Position numbers and translations under genes: made by a program. A DNA stretch of 64,000 bases. Origin: Apostichopus japonicus (Eukaryota > Echinodermata > Holothuroidea > Aspidochirotida > Stichopodidae). The notes below the pieces were generated by a model. That model ran no database searches. It was not told the DNA's origin and saw nothing but the letters and a program-made list of their open reading frames with translations. The stretch lies in the NCBI RefSeq assembly GCF_037975245.1, contig NC_092581.1, positions 17,909,303 to 17,973,302 of the forward strand, given 5' to 3'. Positions 37,331 to 47,915 of the stretch are shown piece after piece (the first letter of the stretch is position 1; each line of letters begins with the position of its first letter).

Positions 37331-40300
37331 AACATCATTAGCTAAAAGAAAAGAAATGGAATGTTTTGTGCCTTCCAACTCTAACCACTTGAGGAGTTTT
37401 GAAATTATTATATAAGATTCTTGACAAAGGAACCAAGATAAAATAGTTTGCAAGCTTCTTTTCATCCTTGTTTTGTTTTGTTAGGGAGGGGTAAAGAGGG
37501 GTAGGGGATGAAGAGGGGGTGAAAAGGGGGTCCAGTGTCATACTTGGTCCAGGGTCAAACCTAGCTATCAATGTGAATAGTGGGTATTAGTATATTAGCC
37601 ATTGAGAAAACCAGGGGGGTTGTTTTGCCCCCAACAGTTGGTCTTGCTTGCATGTTGTGGAAGGAAAATGTGATATTTTCATTCTTATAGAGGTTACTGT
37701 TGACTGTCATTGATATTTGTAGATTGACAAAAAATCTATGACATTTATTTTGGTGCAGAGTTGTTAGATGGAATTATAAGGTTTTTGTTTATGAATTCTG
37801 TGTGTATTATACCATTTTTGCCCCTTTTTTTTTCCTTTTTCTTTTGGCTGTTATGAGAAAGTTACTAGTGAATAGATAAATTGTACATAAATCAAGGGTT
37901 TTTGTTGTATGTTAGTTAGAGCTGCATATTGAGTTTTCAAAACAATGCAATCCTTGTATCTTGTCAAAAAAGTATCCTGTCAGGATTGAGTTCACAGATA
38001 AAACAATATCGTGTGAAGTAAAATATCACAATGAACAAAATGTGAAATTTCATCAAAAAGAGTAAGTTTCTTTCAAACTCAATATGCAGTTTTTATAACG
38101 TTCCATTTGAAATGTCGTATTTAAGTTTTCTTTATTTTCGTCATTTTGGTGTTTCATCATTTTTCCCCTCTCTGTAATAGATAGTACAAAACTCCAATGT
38201 GAACGCCCATTACTTTGGCCTCCAATACCTTTACCGTCATAAAATTATACTTAAAGAGGATGTCTTCATTTTGTTAAATGCAGAAACAGATTTACTCTTC
38301 GGTTCAGTATATGCCACTCATCACATGTATTTGGCAGCAGTCAGGGTTGTAGTTTAACTCCAGTTATTATGCAAAAACATCCAAGCAGCATGGACAACAT
38401 CAAAATCAATGGAAATCATATTCAAATAAATTTTCAAAATAATATTCAAAAGCATATGTAGCTTAGGTTAATTTGTGATAGGACTGCTAAATGTTCAGGA
38501 AAATGATGTGTGAATGTTGGAGGGATGTTTGTCAATGCTGCCCTCATCTCAAGATGCTGACAGAAGACGTGTGTTTGCACAATGCTTCCATATCATCGTG
38601 AACCAGAAACTGGATGTTCCATTCAGTTACATAACCGAAGTTTTACCTTAACATGCAGACTCATGCTGAGGTTTGAAGTCCTGCCTAATGTTTTTCAAGA
38701 GACTAAATGGAACTAATTAATCTAAGAATAGTTTTGAAATTATGAATTTGTTGGTGAAAATAATTTGTTTACGCAGAGTAGAGTGTAAAGGAATGATAAG
38801 TTAAGTGTTCCATAGGTAAAAATATGTAATTTACTTTTAGCTATTCCATTTAACTGGTAATTTGTTATCCAGGTCCAATCGGGAATTAGGTATAATAGAT
38901 TAGCTTTATCATTTCTCACAGATTTCTCATAGTTTCTTAAGTTCTTCACTTATGATTCCAATCACCGTCTAGGAGTATCACTGTTTTTTAAAACAACAAA
39001 ATTGAAGTGAAAACAAGAAAATTACAAAGAAATTATACAGCTTTTGAATAAAAAAAAATTCATTTACAAAATGTATTGAGAAAAGTTTTCACTGTAAATT
39101 AGGCTACAGGCAGTGCCGATATTACAATAACAAAAATGTGATATACTTGTTCTCATTTACGAATAAAAAACAATAATCGTAAGTTGGTGTTATGACTCCT
39201 CTTTTTATAGTTTTTATCAGCCTTGTTAAAGAAAATGTTGAGCGTCTATTTTAAAGCAACTGTTTGAGTTTATATTTTTGGTAATGTTTTGACAAGACGG
39301 TTCAGTTTCCTTTCAAGTGAGACAAAACTCAAATATTTTGAAAATTTTGAATGTCAAGATTATTGACATATTATTTAAATGTCTGGCAAATAACAAAGTC
39401 TTAAGAAAGAAGAGAGCCATTGTTTACTCAAATACTGCAGCAATGTTCATTTAATGAAAAGGTCTCATTGGGTACCTTTATTTGATCAATTTGTGATATT
39501 TTGAGAAAAACTAGATCTACTTCTGGAATGAAATTGAACAAAACAGTTGAAAACACACCACACCTTGCATGATATTAACAATGACAACAGTTTTACACTC
39601 CCATATAACTGTTAGTTGCATTCTGAATAAGATCTCTTGCGCTTGACAAAGCTTACAGTCAAATCTAACATTTCCACTGTGATATTGCAATGATATCCTT
39701 TCATCATTGCCTTTCGTGTAAGGCACTGCTTGGAGAAAAAAAACTGACACAATACGCTAATCCTTGTAAGGAAATACATGAGGTTAAAAGGGGGCTGTCA
39801 TTTCATCAATTTGAGGTAAAATCTGTTACTTTCCATGTTATTGCTCTTTGTATTTCTTAGGTAAATGTAAACAGTGTTGGCACTGATATAAACGTCAGCA
39901 TTAGTCCATATTGTGAGCTTCCAAAAGTTTAGTGGGAGCAGTTGCAAATCTCATCACTAAGACAGAAAACCATTAAAATTAAAAGAGAAAACCATTGAAA
40001 TTCAAGCACATGTGGCTCAGTGATGTCATAGTTAGATTAATGATGATAGTTGGGTATGCTTTTTCTTAAACTATTACCATTATTGGAAAAGCATTGATAA
40101 GCAAGATCATTTGTATTGAAACAGGTCTTAAAACATTTCATATTCAAAATAAGGACTGAAAAGAAGAAGGCTCCAATATGTTCATGAACTTGCTTGGCAA
40201 TCATACATCTGAAATATGAACTAAAATCACCCATAGCTATGAGTGCACAACTGGAAATATCAGCTTCTAGTTACCATGGATACCGGTGTCTGTATCTCAT

Positions 40301-40608
40301 CCATGATCCTATTTGTTCATTTCGGAACAGTTAGCATGCACGAATATGAACCTTAACTCTCAGTTAATTACTTCTCTTGCATTCTTCAAATTTTCAAGAG
40401 TTTTATTTCGATGGAAGAGAACTTGGTCTGTATATCCTCACGGGACAGGTTTCAGATGGTTTGTTTGGTTTGATCATATCGTCATCTAATATTATAAAGG
40501 CAAAACTTTTCAACAAGCTTTGTAGGTCTCAGCCCCAGAAAGAGAATTTTGAACACACAGTGTTCATCAGTATACCTGACACTCTCCAGGATCAACAATG
40601 TGAAAGTG

Positions 40609-40976
40609 TTGTCCAACATACCTCTACACATATTAAGTACACTTCTTCACGTAATACTCCAATCTGGAGTAGCGTCACTTTATTGTCCAGTCATACATGG
40701 ACCAGAAGGAGTGCCTTATGTTTGTTGTCCGATGTACCTCTACTCATATTAAGTACACTTATTCACGTAATTCTCCAGTCTCCAAACCCTGGAGTAGCGT
40801 CACTTTGTTGTCCGGACATACATGGACCAGAAAGAGTGCCTTATGTATGTTGTCCAACGTACCTCTTCACATATTAAGTACACTTATTCATGTAATACTC
40901 CAAACCCTGGAGTAGTGTCACTTTATTGTCCTGTCATACATGGACCAGAAGGAGTGCCTTATGTATGTTGTCCAGA
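40609..40976. repeat. Three tandem ~120-bp repeats in the EED 3' region
   Basis: Copies begin with TTGTCCAACATACCTCT-like sequence at about 40609, 40725 and 40850, with a fourth partial start at 40967. Each contains CATACATGGACCAGAAGGAG and GCGTCACTTTATTGTCC variants. On the minus (EED) strand TTTATT reads AATAAA. It is intact at about 40680 and 40922 and mutated in the middle copy. The copy at 40922 is 80 bp past the EED stop. Confidence 0.85.
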
Positions 40977-41006
40977 GTATTATACACAATACAGGACCAA
41001 ATGGAA

Positions 41007-44000
41007 TCACTTTGTTTTGTCCCACCTCCAGATGGTTCCATTATCACAAACACATAACAGAATTCCTGCATCTCTACTCAGGGCTGTCTGTCTAATGGCC
41101 GTCGTACACTTTGGATGAGAGAATGTTGAGAATCTGAAACGAGATGATTGAAAGATGATGAAACAATATAGTTGGTTTGTATCTAAGCATTTGTTGTATT
41201 ACAACATATATGATATTTAATGACTTCATAATTAAGATAACTTGTCTGCTGAAAAATAGCTAGAGGTCTTAGTTTGGACAAGTATAATAGCAAACAGAAC
41301 TAAACAGAACAAAACAATTAAAGAGCTGCAATTTTTGCATCCTAAAACTAGCTTAATTTTGTTAAACTTGTTTGTTTTGGAAAAAAATAAGCACTATAAG
41401 AGGTGGGTCCAGTAAACAATCCTATTAAGGCTATTAAAACTATTAAGGCTGCCATTGTTACTAATGCATATTCATTAAGTCAATGGGTACTATTGAATAA
41501 TCATTATCCTTACCTGGACTTCTGAGGGTCATCTACATTGATATCCCAAACAAAGACTTTACCAATTTGATTACCGAGAGCAATTACCTGAAAAATGTAA
41601 AAGACAAGATAACGTAAACATTTATACCTGTTTATTCCAAACATGAACTACACCTTTTTTGGAGGCAGGGGGAGGGGGTTTGGTATGTGTCATTATTAAA
41701 AACTTCTTGAATCAAATAGCAGGCATTATTTATATAAACAGTGACCACTTCAAGAACTGAACACTGCTCGAATTTGTAACATATCCTCTGCCAATAAGCG
41801 ATACTTAAGTTACTCTCTGCCATAAATCAGTACTTAATTTACCCTCTGCCAATAATCAATATTAACTGACCCTCTGCCAATAATCAATATTAACTTACCC
41901 TCTGCCAATAATCAATATTAACTTACCCTCTGCCAATAGTCAATATTAACTTACCCTCTGCCAATAATCGATAAGAAACTTAACCCTCTGCCAATAAGCG
42001 ATACTGAATTTACCCTCTGCCAATAATCAATATTAACTTACCCTCTGCCAATAATCAATATTAACTTTCCCTCTGCCAATAATCAATAATTAACTTACCC
42101 TCTGCCAATAATCGATACTGAACCGCATGAACCAGATATCACAACTCGTGTACTCAAACCTGTAGAGTACGGTGACCTGCGTCTCATTGGGCTTGACGTC
42201 CTCTAAAGGTGTGTTGATGCTCCCTGGCTTCCAACAGATGATTGCATTCTCACATGACTATCGGTAAGAAGAAATAAATTCATGATCTCTTGCCATGTTT
42301 TATATGAGAACATTATTAAATGCACAATGTACACAAAGGATATTCTAGTTTTGACCATTGTTGACTTCGCATGATCAGCATGGTTAATGCTCTGGTGTGG
42401 ACCTACACATCAAAAAGGATATTTATTCAAGCTATACTTTTGGAGTTGAACATGATTAGAAAGCTTCAGACTTTAGACTTCTAGTGATCTTAAAATGACA
42501 TGAAAAATGATCAGACATTTTCAACACAAAAACTTTAAAGATTCAGTATGGGTAAGATGCAAAAATTTCAAAATGTCCCCCAAAAGAGGCATATTCCATC
42601 TCAAAAGATGTGTCTGACAATCTTATAAATAGAACTAACAAAGTGCTTAGCAAGAACTGATACCTTTGACAAAACGAAGTCTCCCAACCACCTCACGCAG
42701 TCAACGTAGTTACGATGAATGTCCCTGGTAGAGAAGTCTGGAATGTTAACACACATTGATTTGAACGGTCTGCGAGAAAAAAAACACCCAAAATTACTCA
42801 AGTCAGATGTTGAGTTTAACATTATTTGTAAATTCTTCTCTAACTCTAAAATCTCATTAACTGCATAAAAACCTTTCTAAACTGTTTTTTTTTTTTTGTA
42901 AATAAATCAGCTTTGCTATGCCCACATTCACTTGTACTTTGGACAAAATAAAGTCAACATACATTTCCAGATTACCCAATAGGCAGATGTGGCAAGTGTC
43001 ATGTGACCCCCAAGGTCAAGCGGCTTCTGCGAACACTTCCATACAAAACATACCAACATTATATTTTCGTATTATGCCTGCAAAAACTTGATAACGAGGA
43101 GAACAGGGCGAGCAAGCATATGGTGCGTTAGGGCCTTAGAGTGTGTTGTTAATCTAGCACTTTTCAAAATGAATACATCCATTAATTTTGAACACAGCCA
43201 GAGATAACTAGCAATTAATTTCTATGTGTTTTTGGGCACATGCACAAAGCGATATTGTTAGTGAAACAAACAAGACACTTGCCACTAACGTTGTGAGGGT
43301 GACCATACCTCTCCTAATTCACGTAAAAATGCAAGCAAATAATTTGAAACTAGCCACTTTTAAATTTTACAAGTAGGTACAGAAATTAAACAATTCATTG
43401 GCAGGATACCAGAGAACTAGAGGCAGGCCTCTCTGCCACTTTTCTAGCTAAACGTCACTGTGAGTACAAATGGGTCGAATCCTAGTCCATCTCACTCATA
43501 ACTATAGTAACAGATCAATGCACATTCATGAATATGGATCTTTTCATTATGAAAAAACAGGACAAAATGTTTTTTGATGGGGGGGGGGGGTGAGGATCAC
43601 AACCAATGGGAATATGAATCAATATAATAATAAACTATAGTTTGTCAATATTATCATTATTTAATAATATTGACCAATCATTTTACTTACTTGGGACTTT
43701 TAGCAGAGTTGTAGAGATAGGAAGCCTTTATCGTTTCCTCGATTGAATTTTTATTGAGACGCCACATCTTGAGGGAATGATCCATTCCACAGGAAATTAT
43801 CCTAGTTCCATCAAGATTGAAATCCTGGTTGACAAAAACAATGAAAATTATATTATCTCAAAATTAGAATTAAAATAAAATTGATTTGGTATTAATATTC
43901 AGGAGAATGCCAGATAGCATAAAATGATACCACAGAGTAATAATCACCAATTCAGAAAGGGTTAATGTATGTCTGAAAACAAAGCTAAAAATATTTTGTG

Positions 44001-47000
44001 ACAAAATACATGACAAGTTTTTTAGGCATGCTAACAGTGCTCACTTCTTTGAAGAGGCAATAAATACCAATTTGCTAATCTTTCTTTATTTGTGGTTGTT
44101 TTTATGATGGCGATGGTGACAACAACATGTTGAAGACTTAACAAACACCTCCAGGTGAGACTTTACTTTTTAAGTAAGAACATTTAGAAATGCTTGAATA
44201 TTCATGTACACTTTGCTTCTACAGACAGTTGGGACAATTTCTGAATGTTAATACCTCTGTAAACTGTACTCCAATATCATGCTCTCAAAGCGCTTGTATT
44301 GACAGTACAAACAGTTCCTAACCTTAATCTGATAGAAACATGACATTCATCCTGCTCGTACTGTCAATACGAGTGCCCTGAAGCGGGACATGACACTACA
44401 GTAAAGAAAAAATTGTCCCAACTGGGTGGCTTCTAAGAGTTGACTTACAGCACTGAGAACCTCATCTCTGTGGCCTTCTACTCCACCAAAGACTATCACT
44501 AGAACATTTGTCTTGACATTCCACAGACGAAGAGAATTGTCTGGAGATTAAAACAGACAACAAAAAGGAACGTCACAATTGAAAAATGGAGCAGTAACAG
44601 AGGTTATACCCACATTGTAGAGGCACAACCTATCACAACATTCTGCTGTTATTATGTGATGACCTCCAGGGAATAAGTTATATGGTATCTAGGACAGAAG
44701 AATGCTACAAAAGATAGCCCATGATTATAAAAATCACCACAAGATGCATAGCAGGTTTGGTGCCTTGAATACTAATATGAACAACCTTCACAGATTCCAA
44801 CAATTGTTATGGAAAGTCCAAAGACTATTATCTCAACACTGCTTTTTGTTTTTTCTAGAAGACAGTTCTAGGAAACTGCCTCAATTCCTTTCATCACAAA
44901 CTATATTTATTTTATTTATTTTTTGGGGGGGGTTTTATTTATAGAAAAAAAACCTTAAGCCAACTGAGGATTTGAAGTTAGATCCACTTGACTTTCTAAC
45001 TGCTTACACTATGTCATTAATTTATATGTGACTTATACATAAACATTATGCATAACCTTTACATAGATGATGAACATATCAAATTCCAAATATATTGTTG
45101 TAACCATAGTTGCTCTACAGTCAGTCAGTTAAAAAAATAAAGCAGAAGTCTTACCTTTACTAACTGACATTAACAGATTGCAGTCGTTGGGGTGTATTTT
45201 TAATTCATTGACTGGGTTGCCGTGGGCAACAATATGCTAAAACAGAACAAAGAACAAAGCTTGTTTTCAGTATCCCTACTACCAGAGAAAGACACTTGGT
45301 GTGTAACAGTTGGCATTTGTAAGGTTTCACAGTTACCACATTAAGTAAAATAATACACGCTGAAAAAACAATGCCATCAGATTTCATTACAGTAATGGTC
45401 ACAAATTCAAGGCAATTGTGGATATAAAAGTGTAGAAAGTTATATATTAATGTTACATATCAGTGCTTGTGACATAGCATTAATAATACATTTGTTCATG
45501 CTAATGTAAAAAGTCATTGTCTAAAGTGACTCCATTCACTGAAAATGCAGTAACATTTAGTTGCATTATAAACGATCAGGTTAATAAGCTTTACGATTCT
45601 CTCAGTCATTTTGATTTTTTTACCAACATGTATATCAATTTCTCAACTCATTTAATTTACATTTGATTACTTTACGGTAGTAGAAATAAGTCAAATTTAT
45701 TTCTAACCTTGACACACTGCAGTGTTATTGGACTAATGATTCTCAGTATACCCCTCGAACCTGCGGCTGCTAGAAGGGGAAGACCAGTCGTTTCTTCGTA
45801 CATCCAAGCGACACAATAAAAATTTTCATTCGACTAGAAGACTTGTTAAGCAGATATCGACAACCTTTACAGTTAAAAGACTAATCTTGGCATTACTATA
45901 TGTAATCTATTTGAGTATTCTTAGGGGACCTACAGGCTCTAACTGCAACATACCACGTCTCATACTCCCTCAAGCAAACTAATAAATGAAATGCAACATC
46001 TGTATGGATTCTTGTACAAAATGAAGATTTAAATTATTTCACACTTCAGCTTCAAAAAGTACTTAGATTCTGATACAGGATAGATACATGGTGCAATGTA
46101 ATTTATATTTTAGTGAATCTTTACAGACTTTAAAGGTGCAACAACAGACTCTTTCTCAAGAGAATTTCACACATCACTCTGCACCAACAATCTCCCTGTT
46201 GTAACACTTAACCCTGTCATTAATTCCCTACTTGTTATCATGAAAACTGAACGAAAATAACATGAAGGGTACAATGTGGTTTATGTCAAAACAAATTCAG
46301 GTTGCTCTATTTATAGTTCCAAGCATTTTTTTTTTCAGTCCATGATAAATCCTAAGTTTAAGTAAGGATACATCAGCATCAACATAGCTCTGTAGAAGTT
46401 TTATCCCAGTCGAGTCACCAAGCTCATAAACAGAGACCCTGTTACTTCCTGCTGTGGCAAAGGTTAACGTGTCTCCCTCCTTGTAAAAAGGATTAATAGC
46501 CACACCAAATATTGGCTGGTCATGCTCTTCCTAAATGCAAGATATATTTAGAAAATGAGGAACACAAAATATTCTTTTACAATATTTTATACTCTCATGT
46601 GTACTTCATATATGCCACTGCATGGCATAGATATAACTTATTTGCTTTCGCATTGCAAAATACTACGCCAAATGGGCAAATTGGGCCACCTTACTTTAGC
46701 CGGCCTATATTTCGACCCTTCACATCCCACATGCTAGGTTTTGAGACCAATAAGCACAAATTAAAGTGATATATAAGACATTAACAATTACATGTGCATT
46801 TTCTTGTACTCTTTGAATGAATTACCTCACCTTGATATAAGTTGTACATTTGTAAGCTGGCTTCCCCTTTAAGTGCTTTCGTCTGCCTCTTCTGATAATG
46901 CCATCTCCAGTCCCAGAACTTCCAGTGTAACTGGTAGGAGTTGCTGATCTTGAGTTACTCTCCAGAGTTGGTGTGCTTACTTCACTGACCGTTTCCTCTA

Positions 47001-47772
47001 ACTCCTGAAGGAATATTATTTAAAAATGTCATGTTGATATTAATATTTTGAATTATTATAAACGTAGATAAATAAATAGACAGTTCTAGAGATGACATCC
47101 TATATCTACTGCTATACCCAGAGTAAACTAAAAGACATACTATTTTTAAGAGAATGATACACTGCTTTTGAGAATTCTGAAGAGAACTTAAGTTTTATGA
47201 CTATCTGGTTGAAACTTATTTGAATATCAAAGCAAGAACTTTGTCAGAACATGGGTACAGATCTCCAATCCTTGCTTTCAAAGAAATAAGGAGATTTACA
47301 ATTTTCCATCCCTATTCCCCTCCCCCAAATAGGTAATTGTGGAGAAGTATGGGTGGCTGGGAGAAATTGGTAAAAAATAACATTTAAACAAGGTAGTCCA
47401 AAAATAACAGAAACACAAAGGCTGTGTTAGTGTTAATGCTGCAGAACACAATGAAATGATCATTTGATTCAATAATACTGAGATAGTATTGGGTAGGAGC
47501 AACACTGAAAGTGCTACTGCTACTCCGTGATAACGCATGACATGCAACTTTCGCATAACTAGGCCTACAAACTACCAAACATAGGATATGCCTATGGCGA
47601 ATAGAAAATAACACAGAATGAAATTGACAGGATACTATTACTAAGTTACGGAAAATTACTGAAACTTAACCACGTCATCACTAGTTCCAGTATCTTGGCT
47701 GCTTTCCCGAATTAATGGGAGCTTCTTTCTTTTGGACGGTGGCTCCAAAGATTTTCTTTCCGTGTCACACAT
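41007..47772 (-). CDS. EED: Polycomb protein EED (embryonic ectoderm development)
   Basis: EED is the WD40 core subunit of PRC2. It binds EZH2 and reads H3K27me3 in an aromatic cage, stimulating the methyltransferase in the nucleus. Eleven exons on the minus strand join in phase to 444 aa (human 441): 47772-47671, 47004-46831, 46530-46372, 45833-45708, 45236-45155, 44540-44449, 43824-43691, 42769-42664, 42257-42099, 41587-41514 and 41133-41007. After a Lys/Ser-rich N-terminus a seven-bladed propeller follows, with near-invariant stretches such as [13 protein letters not shown] and [20 protein letters not shown]. Cage residues matching human F97, Y148, W364 and Y365 fall at F100, Y151, W367 and F368, so one Tyr is Phe here. 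Intron 9 contains a minisatellite made from its own donor site. Confidence 0.97.
41781..42119 (-). repeat. Minisatellite built from the EED exon 9 / intron 9 splice junction
   Basis: About 12 units of 28-30 bp. On the minus strand each contains a version of GATTATTGGCAGAG followed by GGTAAGTTAA. The first unit is the real end of exon 9 (codons IDYWQR) and its GTAAGT donor at 42098. The other 11 lie downstream in intron 9. At least four (near 41900, 41928, 41956 and 42043) keep an intact GGCAGAGGGTAAGT. Two units also retain the upstream exon words TTCAGTATCG. In frame, the real junction reads GTA AGT TAA, a stop. Confidence 0.92.
42989..43285. mobile_element. Possible short TIR element in EED intron 7
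   Basis: GTGGCAAGTGTC at 42989-43000 and its exact reverse complement GACACTTGCCAC at 43274-43285 bound 297 bp. No clear target duplication was seen and nothing is encoded. It may be a MITE or a chance pair of inverted words. Confidence 0.35.
44226..44424. mobile_element. Foldback MITE in EED intron 6
   Basis: CAGTTGGGACAATTT at 44226-44240 is exactly inverted as AAATTGTCCCAACTG at 44410-44424. Inside, CGTATTGACAGTAC-type sequence is also inverted, so much of the 199 bp can fold back on itself. No adjoining target duplication was confirmed. Confidence 0.6.
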
Positions 47773-47915
47773 GTTCGTTTGTTACCGGATCCCTGTGTTG
47801 TTAAATTTTCGGAAATTTATATCCACCATCAAACTTGACAAAGCGCGCCAAGTTTTCTGACTTTGTAATGTTTAATAGTGCCCTCTAATTGTGCAGTTTA
47901 CATCTGGGATTCAAG
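47773..47915. promoter_or_regulatory. 143-bp bidirectional promoter and 5' leaders of EED and NDUFB4
   Basis: The EED ATG (minus, 47772) and the NDUFB4 ATG (plus, 47916) are only 143 bp apart, so both 5' UTRs and the shared core promoter must fit here unless there are noncoding first exons. There is no TATA box. The stretch contains GCGC-rich pieces and AAGATGGC at the NDUFB4 start, the core YY1-type motif that often overlaps start codons. The promoter role is inferred. Confidence 0.6.

Larger units (their letters stand above)
36610..41006. other. Intergenic stretch between convergent EIF1AX and EED
   Basis: Holds the EIF1AX 3' UTR with its likely poly(A) signal, the SINE at 37086-37330 and, at the right end, the EED 3' region with a tandem repeat (40609-40976). 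Between about 37.4 and 40.6 kb the sequence is AT-rich and unremarkable, with no exon, RNA gene or repeat that I can support. Confidence 0.6.

Noticed and set aside
40377-41118. Overlapping plus-strand open frames up to 166 aa
   Set aside because: They arise from the three 120-bp tandem repeats and run antisense to the EED terminal exon.
47889-47915. Upstream TTG start for NDUFB4
   Set aside because: The ATG at 47916 has a strong context and matches the family; the extension would enter the 143-bp promoter.
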